Below, one piece after another: positions 45,109 through 54,031 of a stretch of DNA of 64,000 nt. The notes under the pieces were generated by a model. It searched no databases. It was not told the origin of the DNA and was given only the letters and a program-made list of their open reading frames with translations. The first letter of the stretch is position 1. Each line of letters starts with the position of its first letter. This DNA is from Sediminibacterium sp. Gen4 (lineage in GTDB: Bacteria; Bacteroidota; Bacteroidia; Chitinophagales; Chitinophagaceae), in the NCBI GenBank assembly GCA_013391385.1, contig JACBFI010000004.1, positions 124,001 through 188,000 of the forward strand, read 5' to 3'. The position numbers and the translations under genes are program-made.

Positions 45109-46202
45109 GTAATCAAAGATTTCCTACAGAATTATCAGTTATTCAAAACCGTATTGCAGCAATTAATCCCATAGCATACGCCAAAACAAGAAATTTCTTA
45201 ACGGGTGCTGTTACAAGATTGTCTCCTTATTTATCAAGAGGAGTAATTTCTTTATCGCAAATTCAATCATCCATATTAAAACGATACACTGTATATCAGT
45301 CAGAAAAACTATTACAGGAGCTGGCTTGGCGAGAATATTATCAACGTGTATGGCAGGCTAAAGGCGATCTTATCTTTTCGGATCTTAAACAAGAGCAGCC
45401 TCAAGTCCATCATTTTCAAATGCCTGTTGCTGTTTTAAAAGCTGCGACAGGAATACAAGCAATAGACGAGGGGATTGAAACTTTGTATGCAACCGGATAC
45501 ATGCACAACCATCTTCGTATGTATACTTCCATGCTGAGTTGTAATATTGGAAAAGCACATTGGCGATTGCCATCACAATGGATGTACTATCATTTATTAG
45601 ACGGGGATCTTGCCAGTAATGCTTTGAGCTGGCAATGGGTAGCGGGAAGTTTTAGCAGTAAAAAGTATGTGGCGAATCAAGAAAATATCAACAAGTATAC
45701 TGGGACCAATCAAATGAACAGTTTCCTTTCTGTACCATATGATGCTTTTGAAGATTTAGCTGTACCGGAAATACTCAAAGAGAAAAATACACTATCCTTA
45801 GCAACCGTTTTACCAGAATCCGATCGGATCAATGAGCAAGAAAAGAATGTTTATGTTTACAATGGTTATCAACTGGACCCCGAATGGCATCAGGGAGAAT
45901 CCGGACAAAGAATTCTTTTATTAGAACCTACGCATTTTGAGAAATATCCTGTCAGCGAAAAAGTATTATCATTTATCATCGAGATGGCAAAACAAAATAT
46001 TCCTGACATCAAACTGTTTACAGGATCATTTCAAGCGTTACAAGAACAATTTTCTGACGCAACCATTTATTACAAAGAACACCCACTCACCCAACATTAT
46101 AAAGGCATCCAAGAACCCAGAAAATGGATGTTCCCTGAAGTAACCGGATATTATCCTTCTTTCTTTGCTTATTGGAAGAAATGTGAAAAGTATTTGCGAT
46201 AA
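45105..46202 (+). CDS. photolyase-like FAD-binding protein without N-terminal antenna domain
   Basis: A 365-residue protein that begins directly in the photolyase FAD-binding helical domain: LSPYLSRGVIS, ELAWREYYQRVW, GYMHNHLRMYTS and LDGDLASNALSWQWVAG. The usual 120-residue antenna domain is missing. Instead about 110 residues follow the FAD domain (from RILLLEPTHF to the end) with an alternating strand/helix look, as if an alpha/beta domain had been placed at the other end. The start overlaps the flavin reductase stop. DNA repair or light sensing is possible; the FAD-contact motifs are intact. Confidence 0.85.
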   Translation: MSNQRFPTELSVIQNRIAAINPIAYAKTRNFLTGAVTRLSPYLSRGVISLSQIQSSILKRYTVYQSEKLLQELAWREYYQRVWQAKGDLIFSDLKQEQPQVHHFQMPVAVLKAATGIQAIDEGIETLYATGYMHNHLRMYTSMLSCNIGKAHWRLPSQWMYYHLLDGDLASNALSWQWVAGSFSSKKYVANQENINKYTGTNQMNSFLSVPYDAFEDLAVPEILKEKNTLSLATVLPESDRINEQEKNVYVYNGYQLDPEWHQGESGQRILLLEPTHFEKYPVSEKVLSFIIEMAKQNIPDIKLFTGSFQALQEQFSDATIYYKEHPLTQHYKGIQEPRKWMFPEVTGYYPSFFAYWKKCEKYLR

Positions 46203-46218
46203 TTTCAGAAATTCGCGG

Positions 46219-47316
46219 ATGACTATTACAGAAATCGAGATCTATAAGTATTCCATTCCCATGGTGCCCTTTACGATTGCTACCGGTACCATGCATTATG
46301 CGCAGAATATTTTCATAAGAGTACATACCAGTGAAGGTATTACAGGTGTTGGCGAATGTTCTGCCTTTCCCATGATCGCTGCAGAAACGCAAGCCACTTG
46401 TTTTGAAATGGCAAAAGATTTTGCCAGACTTTGGAAAGGAAAAAATCCATTATCAATAGATGAGCGTTTGCATGAATTAGACCTTTTTACAGCCGGCAAT
46501 TACACTGCCAAAAGTGCTTTTGATCTCGCCCTGTATGATATCTCAGCAAAACATGCAAAACAACCACTCTATCAATTTTTAGGAGGTCAGCAAAAAAGAA
46601 TTGAAAGTGATCTTACCATTGGTATTGCTGATCCGGAAACAATGGCGGAAACGGCTCTTTCCTTTAAGCACAAAGGGGTGAACATGATCAAAGTGAAGTT
46701 GGGTAAAGATGTTGCTACTGATATAGAGCGTATCAAAAAAATAAGAAATGCTATTGGAGATGCCATTATTCTAAGAATCGATGCCAATCAGGGTTGGTCT
46801 TTTGAGGATGCAGTCACTGCATTGACTTCAATGGGGCAATACAATATTCAGTTCTGTGAACAGCCCATGCGAAAATGGAATGATCACTTACTGCCTGAGC
46901 TTTGCAAAATATCTCCCATACCTATTATGGCAGATGAAAGCGTGTTCACACATCATGATGCAGCGAGAATCATCAGCAACAATGCTTGTCATTATATCAA
47001 TATTAAATTTGCAAAAAGCGGGGGCATCAGAGAAGCGATACGTATCAATGAAATAGCTGAACAACATCATATTCAGTGCATGTTAGGAGGTATGTTAGAA
47101 AGTAGGATTGCACTCACGGCCAAAGTGCATTTTGCAATGGCTACAGAGAATATCAAATTCTATGATTTGGATACCTGTTTACTCGGGCATCAAGAAGACC
47201 CTGTAAAAGGAGGCGTCTCGTATGCAGGCATGGAGCTGCAACTAACTGATGCTTACGGAATTGGCGCTGATGTTGATGATCAATATCTATCAAAGTTAGA
47301 GCACATCATTATTTAG
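46219..47316 (+). CDS. dipeptide (L-Ala-D/L-Glu) epimerase, enolase superfamily
   Basis: A 365-residue muconate-lactonizing subgroup enolase member; the ATG at 46219 (MTITEIEIYKYSIP) is preferred to one at 46165 inside the previous gene. The catalytic Lys is in MIKVKLG, metal ligands are in LRIDANQGW, QFCEQPM and MADESVF, and the second Lys is in INIKFAKSGG. These fit the Ala-Glu epimerases that act on murein peptides during wall recycling. Specificity is an inference from family resemblance. Confidence 0.9.
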   Translation: MTITEIEIYKYSIPMVPFTIATGTMHYAQNIFIRVHTSEGITGVGECSAFPMIAAETQATCFEMAKDFARLWKGKNPLSIDERLHELDLFTAGNYTAKSAFDLALYDISAKHAKQPLYQFLGGQQKRIESDLTIGIADPETMAETALSFKHKGVNMIKVKLGKDVATDIERIKKIRNAIGDAIILRIDANQGWSFEDAVTALTSMGQYNIQFCEQPMRKWNDHLLPELCKISPIPIMADESVFTHHDAARIISNNACHYINIKFAKSGGIREAIRINEIAEQHHIQCMLGGMLESRIALTAKVHFAMATENIKFYDLDTCLLGHQEDPVKGGVSYAGMELQLTDAYGIGADVDDQYLSKLEHIII

Positions 47317-47346
47317 TAAGCGCATACACATCATTCACAGTCCTTC

Positions 47347-47377
47347 TTGAAGGACTCCCCCTTCTACCTTATCTTTG
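47347..47377 (+). promoter_or_regulatory. promoter of the thioesterase gene, TTG-N20-TATCTTTG
   Basis: TTG at 47347-47349, a 20-base spacer and TATCTTTG at 47370-47377 give a full match to the Bacteroidota consensus. The ATG follows at 47395. Confidence 0.7.
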
Positions 47378-47394
47378 ACGAAATTTAAACAATC

Positions 47395-47910
47395 ATGGAA
47401 GGGAAAAAAGTGAGTGAGAGTTTTACCATCATGAATGAATTGGTACTCCCAAATGATACCAATACTTTCGGAAATCTAATGGGTGGACGTTTGATGTACT
47501 GGATGGATATTGCTGCGGGTATTGCTGCGGGCAGACATTGCAATACCCCTAGTATGACCGCATCGGTAGATAATTTAAGCTTCAAGAACCCAATCAAGTT
47601 GGGAAATGTGGTACATATTGAAGCGAAGGTTTGTCGCGCATTCAATACTTCCATGGAAATCCATATCAAAGTCTGGGGAGAGGATCTGCTACATCAATAT
47701 AAATATGAGAGTAATGAAGCATTCTTCACTTTTGTTGCTTTAGATCCCAACGGGAAACCAAGAAGAGTTCCTGAATTGATTCCTGAAACAGAGGAAGAAA
47801 AGCGATTATTTGATGGCGCTTTGAGAAGAAGACAAATTCGTTTGATTCTGGCCGGTAAAATGAAGCCTGATGATGCCAATGAACTAAAAGCGCTATTTAT
47901 TAAAGATTAG
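47395..47910 (+). CDS. acyl-CoA thioesterase (hotdog fold)
   Basis: A 171-residue single hotdog domain of the BACH/YciA type. The active-site segment is NDTNTFGNLMGGRLMYWMDIAAG, and the VHIEAKVCRAFNTSMEI and EAFFTFVALD strands follow. It hydrolyses acyl-CoA; chain-length preference is unknown. It has its own promoter and converges with the acyltransferase gene. Confidence 0.92.
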   Translation: MEGKKVSESFTIMNELVLPNDTNTFGNLMGGRLMYWMDIAAGIAAGRHCNTPSMTASVDNLSFKNPIKLGNVVHIEAKVCRAFNTSMEIHIKVWGEDLLHQYKYESNEAFFTFVALDPNGKPRRVPELIPETEEEKRLFDGALRRRQIRLILAGKMKPDDANELKALFIKD

Positions 47911-47916
47911 CACTCA

Positions 47917-48684
47917 TTACTTATCCAGAACACTTAGTAAATGGTGTCTCCCTTTAAGCATATAATCTTTGCTTTGTTCAATCGCGTCCATGACTTGATC
48001 TAGAATAACATCAATGGGTTGAGTATAATCAATGATCATAGGTTCTTTGAATCTAATAGATAGTACAGAGCCTTTTTTCTTGAATGCCAATCCTTTTTTA
48101 TTAAAAGCCCTCCAAAATCCATTGATCACAACAGGTACTACTACCGGCTGGTTGTTTTTGATGATATGGGCAGTTCCTTTTCTTCCGGGAGCAAAGGGTT
48201 TTGTAGTACCCTGAGGAAAAGTGATGACCCAACTTTTATCCAATGCCTCATCAATTTTCTGTGTATCAGACTCATCACGATGTCTTTGAACATCTTTCCC
48301 TTCTGCACGCCATGTTCTTTTAACAGTAAGTGCACCACCTAGCTTAAATAAACGACTTAACCAGTTTCCGTTCATGGTTTCTTCCGCAGCTACGAAATAT
48401 ACGTTGGTGAAAGGATTTAATAAATAAAACGGGAGCCCCAGTTTGTTTTGTTTTCGCCACTTTACAGCACAAAAAATATGGATAAAGGCAATCACGTCAG
48501 CAAAGTAGGTTTGATGATTGCTGACAAATAACACATTCTTTCTGGGTAAACGCTGAAGATGTTCAGTGCCTTCAATTTTTATAGTATTTACGATGGCCAG
48601 ACCCGGATAAGAAAATATACCTACAATGGCATATACAATCGAACGGATAACTTTAATATGCTTTAGGCGTTCAGTTAATCGCAT
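47917..48684 (-). CDS. lysophospholipid acyltransferase (PlsC family)
   Basis: A 255-residue membrane acyltransferase from the ATG at 48684; the frame to 48729 is less likely. The catalytic motif is NHQTYFADV (NHx4D-like), followed by FVAAEE and FPQGTTKPF (the EGT-like motif, here QGT). VVVPVVINGFWRAF is the later block. It probably esterifies lysophosphatidic acid or a related lysolipid at the inner membrane. Confidence 0.88.
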   Translation of the reverse strand: MRLTERLKHIKVIRSIVYAIVGIFSYPGLAIVNTIKIEGTEHLQRLPRKNVLFVSNHQTYFADVIAFIHIFCAVKWRKQNKLGLPFYLLNPFTNVYFVAAEETMNGNWLSRLFKLGGALTVKRTWRAEGKDVQRHRDESDTQKIDEALDKSWVITFPQGTTKPFAPGRKGTAHIIKNNQPVVVPVVINGFWRAFNKKGLAFKKKGSVLSIRFKEPMIIDYTQPIDVILDQVMDAIEQSKDYMLKGRHHLLSVLDK

Positions 48685-48814
48685 AGGGTTGATAGTTGGC
48701 AAGTCGTGCAAAATAAGAAATGTAATCAAATTGTTAAGTGATTGTTCAAAAAATGAGCCTTAGAGGTTCAAAAAATAGAAGTGGAAAGATACTTTTGCGC
48801 TGTAAAATCAGATT

Positions 48815-49480
48815 ATGGAATTGAACACGGTGATTTTTGACATTGATGGACTTTTGATCGACAGTGAACCGCTTTGGAATGAAGCAGCTACCGAATTGTT
48901 TCAACAGTATGGAGTGAATATGACTGAGGAACAGTATAAAAGTACCACAGGACTCAGAACCAAGGAATTTGTGCAATGGTGGTTTCATTATTTTAATATT
49001 GGTGAATCTGAAATGAAACGTGCAGAACAAAAAATAGTGGAACTGGTATTACACAAGATTGAAAAGAAAGGAAAAATTATGCCCGGAGTAGATTATATTT
49101 TCGATTTTTTCCAGCGCAAATCATTCAAGATTGGCCTTGCTACTTCCTCTCCTCCTTCCTTGATTGATCTGGTAGTCAATATTGCCGGGATCGGCAAATA
49201 CTTACACGCTACTGCTTCAGCAGAAGACTTAGCATATGGAAAACCTCATCCTCAGGTATATCTGAATTGTGCAGAATTATTGGGTAGTAAGCCTACAAGT
49301 TGTATTTGTTTTGAAGATTCTTTTAATGGCTTAATCGCAGCAAAAGCAGCCCGCATGAAGTGTGTCATTGTACCACATGTATCTCAATTAAAAGATGAAA
49401 GATGGGGGGCTGCTGATTTGAAATTATCTTCTTTGCAAAATTTTGGCGAATTACATTTTGATCTAGTGAATGGCTTATAG
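48815..49480 (+). CDS. HAD-IA phosphatase (hexitol phosphatase HxpB-like)
   Basis: A 221-residue haloacid dehalogenase. The nucleophile and acid are Asp9 and Asp11 in FDIDGLL, motif II is LATSS, the Lys is in YGKPHPQVY and motif IV is CFEDSFNG. The helical cap between motifs I and II resembles 2-deoxyglucose-6-phosphate/hexitol phosphatases. The last codons and the TAG are part of a heptad palindrome. TACTTTTG, a possible -7 box, lies at 48790-48797. Confidence 0.9.
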   Translation: MELNTVIFDIDGLLIDSEPLWNEAATELFQQYGVNMTEEQYKSTTGLRTKEFVQWWFHYFNIGESEMKRAEQKIVELVLHKIEKKGKIMPGVDYIFDFFQRKSFKIGLATSSPPSLIDLVVNIAGIGKYLHATASAEDLAYGKPHPQVYLNCAELLGSKPTSCICFEDSFNGLIAAKAARMKCVIVPHVSQLKDERWGAADLKLSSLQNFGELHFDLVNGL

Positions 49481-49547
49481 CATATGGGTTATAGCTTATA
49501 GTGTATTGCTATAAACTATAAGCTATAACCCATATGCCACTAAGCCA
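49471..49547. repeat. heptad-word palindrome G at the HAD gene 3' end
   Basis: The left arm has GCTTATA, GCATATG, GGTTATA, GCTTATA (49473-49500). The right arm has TATAAAC, TATAAGC, TATAACC, CATATGC (49510-49537). Perfect 23-base pairing joins 49480-49502 and 49515-49537 with a 12-base loop, and TGGCTTA/TAAGCCA close the base. The TAG of the HAD gene (49478-49480) lies in the left arm. Confidence 0.9.
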
Positions 49548-49554
49548 ATAGCTA

Positions 49555-49587
49555 AAAAGCCCCGATCATTTACTGATCGGGGCTTTT
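49555..49587. terminator. bidirectional terminator between HAD and OmpA genes
   Basis: Fourteen-base perfect stem (AAAAGCCCCGATCA with its complement) around the loop TTTAC, A-run on one side and T-run on the other. It lies between convergent gene ends at 49480 and 49611. Confidence 0.92.
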
Positions 49588-49610
49588 CTTATTTGAGACT
49601 AATCAAAAGA

Positions 49611-51149
49611 TTAGTTTCTGCTTTTCAAATTTGGATGTGGAGCTGGTACTGTATTTGGACCCGCTTCCAGTGTACCTTGAAGATCAACTGTATTAGCATC
49701 GCCATCTTGGCCATAAGTGAAGATGAAACGATTTTCAGAAACACCTTGCTTTTCAACCAGGTATTTAATTACAGCGTTTACACGATCCCAGCTCAACTGC
49801 TGAGAAGCTTTGCTTGATGCAGCGTATCCGATTACTTTGATATTACAAGCTGGATTAGCATTGATTCTTGCTGCTACACCATTCAGAATGTTTTGAGCAT
49901 CTTTAGAAAGTGTTGCTTTTCCTTTGAACTGAATGCTTGGTAAGCTACCGATGTTACACTGAGGTGCAGCTTCAGCAGGCTTCATGTTAGCGATCATGTC
50001 TTTGATCTCTTTGCAACATGCAGGCTCAGGACAAGTACCGATACCATCATTGTTTACAGGGAAACATTTTTGAGGAGTCAACAGTTCCTTGTCTTTGTAA
50101 TCAGGAATACCGTCACCGTCTGTATCTTTCGCACGACCATGTGTATCAACAGGAGCACCGGCAGGTGTGTTAGGCTCAAGATCAAACTGATCAGTAACAC
50201 CATCTTTATCAGCATCAGGAAGCACCACTTTAGGCATCTTCATGTGAGAAGGTGAATTCAACTCGCTGTAAACGAAGTTGTTTGGATTGAGCCACCACAA
50301 AGGCTGTACTTTCTTAGAAGCATTACCAATGTTAACATTCACACGCGCACTGGTAAAGCCTAAATAATCGTTACTGTTACCGGCTCTAACTCCATCCAAG
50401 AAATCATAACCAGGAACTGTATAAGTGTATTTGTGTTCAAGACCAATATTCACTTTATTGCTCATCTTGAAAGCAATACCCAAACCTAAATTAAGACCAT
50501 GGTAGAGTGTATATGCTTGTCTTCCGTTGATAGTAGCACCACCAAATGTTGTAATGGTACCTGCCTGACTATTGGCGAAAGTCTCATTTTGGTTGTAACC
50601 ATAGAAGATGCTATAACCACCTGGTTGTGCACCACCTGGTCTTCTATATAATACATTAGAAGCATTTAATGCATAACCCGCTAAAACGTAAACATTTGTT
50701 TTAGGATTGCCACGATAATGACTGGCAGCATTTAATGATGCGATTACATCAAAACCTAGCTGATAAGTTCTGTTTTTGTAGTCAGGACGACCAACTGCAG
50801 CCTGAAAAGCATTGGCTTCACCAGAATTCCACAGACCAGTCAAACCGGTTCTAACAGAAAAGGTATGATTCAGTGCTTTACGCAAAGAAACAGTAGCACC
50901 AAATCCTGTTTTAGATTTGATATCTCCTGTAATAGATGAAGCACCTACACCAAATCCTAATTCCCACTGGTTACGTGGTGCTGCAGGATAAGGGTACTGG
51001 TTATTCAGGAACTCATTATGCTGGGGTAATTTCTTTACAGAAATTTTGGAAGTATCTTTCCAATCCCATCCCCAATCTGTTTGAGCCATACCGATCGACT
51101 GTATCAGAACGATCAGTGCCAGTGTTAAAATGTTCTTTTTGCTTGCCAT
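49611..51149 (-). CDS. OmpA-family outer-membrane protein with thrombospondin type 3 repeats
   Basis: A 512-residue protein from the ATG at 51149, where a signal peptide begins (MASKKNILTLALIVLIQSIGMAQ). An N-terminal beta-barrel of about 280 residues with many aromatic residues is followed by calcium-binding type 3 repeats (DADKDGVTDQFD, DTDGDGIPDYKD). A C-terminal OmpA peptidoglycan-binding domain closes it (INANPACNIKVIGYAASS, RVNAVIKYLVEKQG). It joins the outer membrane to the wall. A strong promoter precedes it. Confidence 0.93.
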   Translation of the reverse strand: MASKKNILTLALIVLIQSIGMAQTDWGWDWKDTSKISVKKLPQHNEFLNNQYPYPAAPRNQWELGFGVGASSITGDIKSKTGFGATVSLRKALNHTFSVRTGLTGLWNSGEANAFQAAVGRPDYKNRTYQLGFDVIASLNAASHYRGNPKTNVYVLAGYALNASNVLYRRPGGAQPGGYSIFYGYNQNETFANSQAGTITTFGGATINGRQAYTLYHGLNLGLGIAFKMSNKVNIGLEHKYTYTVPGYDFLDGVRAGNSNDYLGFTSARVNVNIGNASKKVQPLWWLNPNNFVYSELNSPSHMKMPKVVLPDADKDGVTDQFDLEPNTPAGAPVDTHGRAKDTDGDGIPDYKDKELLTPQKCFPVNNDGIGTCPEPACCKEIKDMIANMKPAEAAPQCNIGSLPSIQFKGKATLSKDAQNILNGVAARINANPACNIKVIGYAASSKASQQLSWDRVNAVIKYLVEKQGVSENRFIFTYGQDGDANTVDLQGTLEAGPNTVPAPHPNLKSRN

Positions 51150-51199
51150 AATTATTGATTGATATTTAATGAGAACTTCTTTTGTTTCAAGAAACATTG

Positions 51200-51230
51200 C
51201 AAATTTACATATTATGAAACAAATCGGCAA
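51200..51230 (-). promoter_or_regulatory. promoter of the OmpA gene, TTG-N20-TAAATTTG
   Basis: On the minus strand TTG (51228-51230), 20 bases, then TAAATTTG (51200-51207). The predicted start near 51194 gives a leader of about 45 bases before the ATG at 51149. The rest of the 51150-51359 gap is AT-rich and holds nothing else I can name. Confidence 0.7.
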
Positions 51231-51359
51231 TATTTATACAAATATATTGTTTAATCTTTTCACCAACAATATTCATACCAGACTCAATTTCAACGCAGAA
51301 CGCTGCATCCGGCAACCAATTGTTGCTTACGATGGCTATATTGCAACTTATTAAGAACG

Positions 51360-52322
51360 ATGGAATTAGCTAAAAAAGTAATATCAGAGGAACTGGTTCA
51401 ATTTGAAGGGCATTTCCGAGAAGCTGTCAAAAGTAGGGTGGCTTTACTGGACCGCATCATGCAGTACATCGTAAAACGGAAGGGTAAGCAGTTAAGACCC
51501 ATGTTCGTATTACTGAGTGCCCGACTGGGTGGTGAAGTCAATGATAGTACCTATAGAGCTGCGTCCTTAGTAGAACTTCTCCATACCGCCACCTTGGTAC
51601 ATGATGATGTGGTAGATGACGCTATGGAACGCCGCGGCTTCTTTTCAATTAATGCACTTTGGAAAAATAAAATCGCTGTTCTTGTAGGCGATTATCTGCT
51701 CTCAAAAGGACTTTTATTATCGCTGAATAATAAAGATCATGAAGTACTTAGCATTTTATCTGAAGCAGTAAGACTCATGAGTGAAGGTGAATTACTCCAG
51801 ATAGAAAAAGCCAGAAAACTAAACCTAAAAGAATCCATTTATTACGAAATAATCAATGGCAAAACCGCCTCTCTTTTAGCCTCCGCCTGCGCCGCAGGGG
51901 CATCCACTACTTTTACCGATCAACAAGACGTAGAAAAAATGAGACTGTTCGGTGAAAAAGTAGGAATGGCATTTCAAATCAAAGACGACCTCTTTGATTA
52001 TGGGTCGGAAGATGTGGGAAAACCTACCGGCAATGATATTAAAGAGAAAAAATTAACCCTGCCGCTGATCTATACCCTGAATCAGTGTACAGCAGATGTT
52101 AGAAGAAAGATCATCTATATCATTAAAAATGAGAACACACAAAAAGACAAAGTAAAATTTGTTATTGATAGTGTGATTGCCACAGGAGGCATTGCATACG
52201 CTACACAAAAAATGTTTGCTTTCCGTGACGAGGCTTTAGAAATATTACACCAATTCCCCGTTTCACCTTTCAGGGATGCATTGGAAGAACTGGTTCGTTA
52301 TACAACAGACAGGAATTATTGA
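51360..52322 (+). CDS. polyprenyl diphosphate synthase
   Basis: Trans-prenyltransferase of 320 residues, octaprenyl or related chain length. The first Asp-rich motif is VHDDVVDDAMERRG, the second is QIKDDLFDYGS, and KGKQLRPMFVLLSARLGG binds the isopentenyl substrate. It makes the side chain of menaquinone or the like. The recJ ATG overlaps its stop, so the two are coupled. Confidence 0.93.
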   Translation: MELAKKVISEELVQFEGHFREAVKSRVALLDRIMQYIVKRKGKQLRPMFVLLSARLGGEVNDSTYRAASLVELLHTATLVHDDVVDDAMERRGFFSINALWKNKIAVLVGDYLLSKGLLLSLNNKDHEVLSILSEAVRLMSEGELLQIEKARKLNLKESIYYEIINGKTASLLASACAAGASTTFTDQQDVEKMRLFGEKVGMAFQIKDDLFDYGSEDVGKPTGNDIKEKKLTLPLIYTLNQCTADVRRKIIYIIKNENTQKDKVKFVIDSVIATGGIAYATQKMFAFRDEALEILHQFPVSPFRDALEELVRYTTDRNY

Positions 52323-54031
52323 TGACCAAAAGATGGAACATATTAAATGCTGATGCTGAGAAAGCCTCTTCTCTCCATGAAGCTTTAAAAATCAATAAAA
52401 CGCTTTGCACGATTCTCGTTCAACGAGGCATTGATACTTACGAAAAAGCAAAAGATTTTTTTAGACCACAACTATCACAACTGCATAGTCCTTGGATGAT
52501 GAAGGACATGGATAAAGCTGTTACCAGAATACTTCACGCTTTTCAACAACATGAAAAAGTGCTGGTTTTTGGAGATTATGATGTTGATGGCACAACAGCT
52601 GTTGCATCCATGTACCAGTACCTGTCTGCTATTTATGACCAAGTTGATTTTTATATCCCCCACCGTTATCGTGAAGGATATGGCGTTTCAAAAATGGGAA
52701 TTGATTATGCAAAAGAAAACGGGGTTACACTCATCATATCGCTAGACTGTGGTATCAAATCAGTTGATTTGATTGCTTATGCAAAATCAATCAACATAGA
52801 TTTTATTATTTGCGATCACCACTTACCCGATCAGGAATTACCTCCTGCCGTCGCCATTCTGAATCCCAAACAAGTGGATTGTACATACCCCTACAAAGAA
52901 TTATGTGGATGTGGCGTAGGTTTTAAATTGATGACAGCCATTAGTGAAAAACTATCCCTTCCGGAAAGTACACACCTCGCATATTTAGATCTTGTAGCCA
53001 CAGCTATCGCTGCAGATATTGTTCCGATTAGTGGTGAAAATCGAATACTTGCCTATTATGGTTTGGAAAAAGTGAATCAAAATCCTTGCGCAGGTATCAA
53101 AGCTTTGATGCAATTGGCTGCTGTTCAAAAAAAGATGCATATCACAAACTTGGTTTTTATCATAGCTCCAAGGGTAAATGCTGCAGGCAGAATGGATGAT
53201 GCAAAAAAAGCGGTTCAGCTCTTTATTGAAAAAGATCCTGTGAAAGCCATGGCTTTTGCTGAAATGCTACACAGTGATAATGCAGATCGCAGAGAAGCAG
53301 ATAGTACTATAACCGAAGAGGCTTTGGCATTAATTGAAGCCGACCCCATATTTGCCAATAAAAAAACAACCGTTGTATACCAAGAACATTGGCATAAAGG
53401 GGTAGTAGGAATCGTTGCCAGTAGATTGATTGAAAAACATTATCGTCCAACAGTCGTATTGACCAAAAGCGGAGAATATATTGCCGGTAGTGCCCGAAGT
53501 GTTGCCGGTTTTAACTTGTATGAAGCCATTCATGCTTGCCGTGAACATCTGTTAGGATATGGAGGGCATTTTGCAGCAGCCGGCATGACTTTATTACCGG
53601 AGAAAGTGAATGATTTTGCTGCTGCTTTTGAACAAGCAGTACAAGAACAAATACAACCAGAACAACTCATTCCGGAAATCATTATTGACACTCCTATTCA
53701 CTTTGAATCAATTACACCTACACTTTATAGTATTCTAACGCAAATGGAACCATTTGGTCCGGATAATATGCGACCGGTTTTTATTGCGGAGAAAGTATAT
53801 GATACCGGTTTTTCAAAAATTGTAAAAGAACAGCATATCCGATTTGTTGTAAAACAAAAAAATATCACCTTCACAGGTATCGGCTTCAATATGGCAAATA
53901 AATTCGAGTTACTGCAACATCAACAACCACTTGATCTCGTTTTTACACTTGATGAAAATGAATGGAATGGAGAAAAAACCATCCAGTTGAAAATGATTGA
54001 CCTGAGATTAAGTAACGGATCCAATCTTTAA
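52322..54031 (+). CDS. recJ: single-strand-DNA-specific exonuclease RecJ
   Basis: A 5'-3' ssDNA exonuclease of 569 residues. DHH-domain motifs are FGDYDVDGTTA, SLDCG and CDHHLPD. NAAGRMDDA and the DHHA1 segment LGYGGHFAAAGMTL follow, and a C-terminal OB-like domain closes it. It works in recombination and mismatch repair. The 3' end overlaps the convergent ferredoxin-reductase gene by 24 bases. Confidence 0.96.
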   Translation: MTKRWNILNADAEKASSLHEALKINKTLCTILVQRGIDTYEKAKDFFRPQLSQLHSPWMMKDMDKAVTRILHAFQQHEKVLVFGDYDVDGTTAVASMYQYLSAIYDQVDFYIPHRYREGYGVSKMGIDYAKENGVTLIISLDCGIKSVDLIAYAKSINIDFIICDHHLPDQELPPAVAILNPKQVDCTYPYKELCGCGVGFKLMTAISEKLSLPESTHLAYLDLVATAIAADIVPISGENRILAYYGLEKVNQNPCAGIKALMQLAAVQKKMHITNLVFIIAPRVNAAGRMDDAKKAVQLFIEKDPVKAMAFAEMLHSDNADRREADSTITEEALALIEADPIFANKKTTVVYQEHWHKGVVGIVASRLIEKHYRPTVVLTKSGEYIAGSARSVAGFNLYEAIHACREHLLGYGGHFAAAGMTLLPEKVNDFAAAFEQAVQEQIQPEQLIPEIIIDTPIHFESITPTLYSILTQMEPFGPDNMRPVFIAEKVYDTGFSKIVKEQHIRFVVKQKNITFTGIGFNMANKFELLQHQQPLDLVFTLDENEWNGEKTIQLKMIDLRLSNGSNL

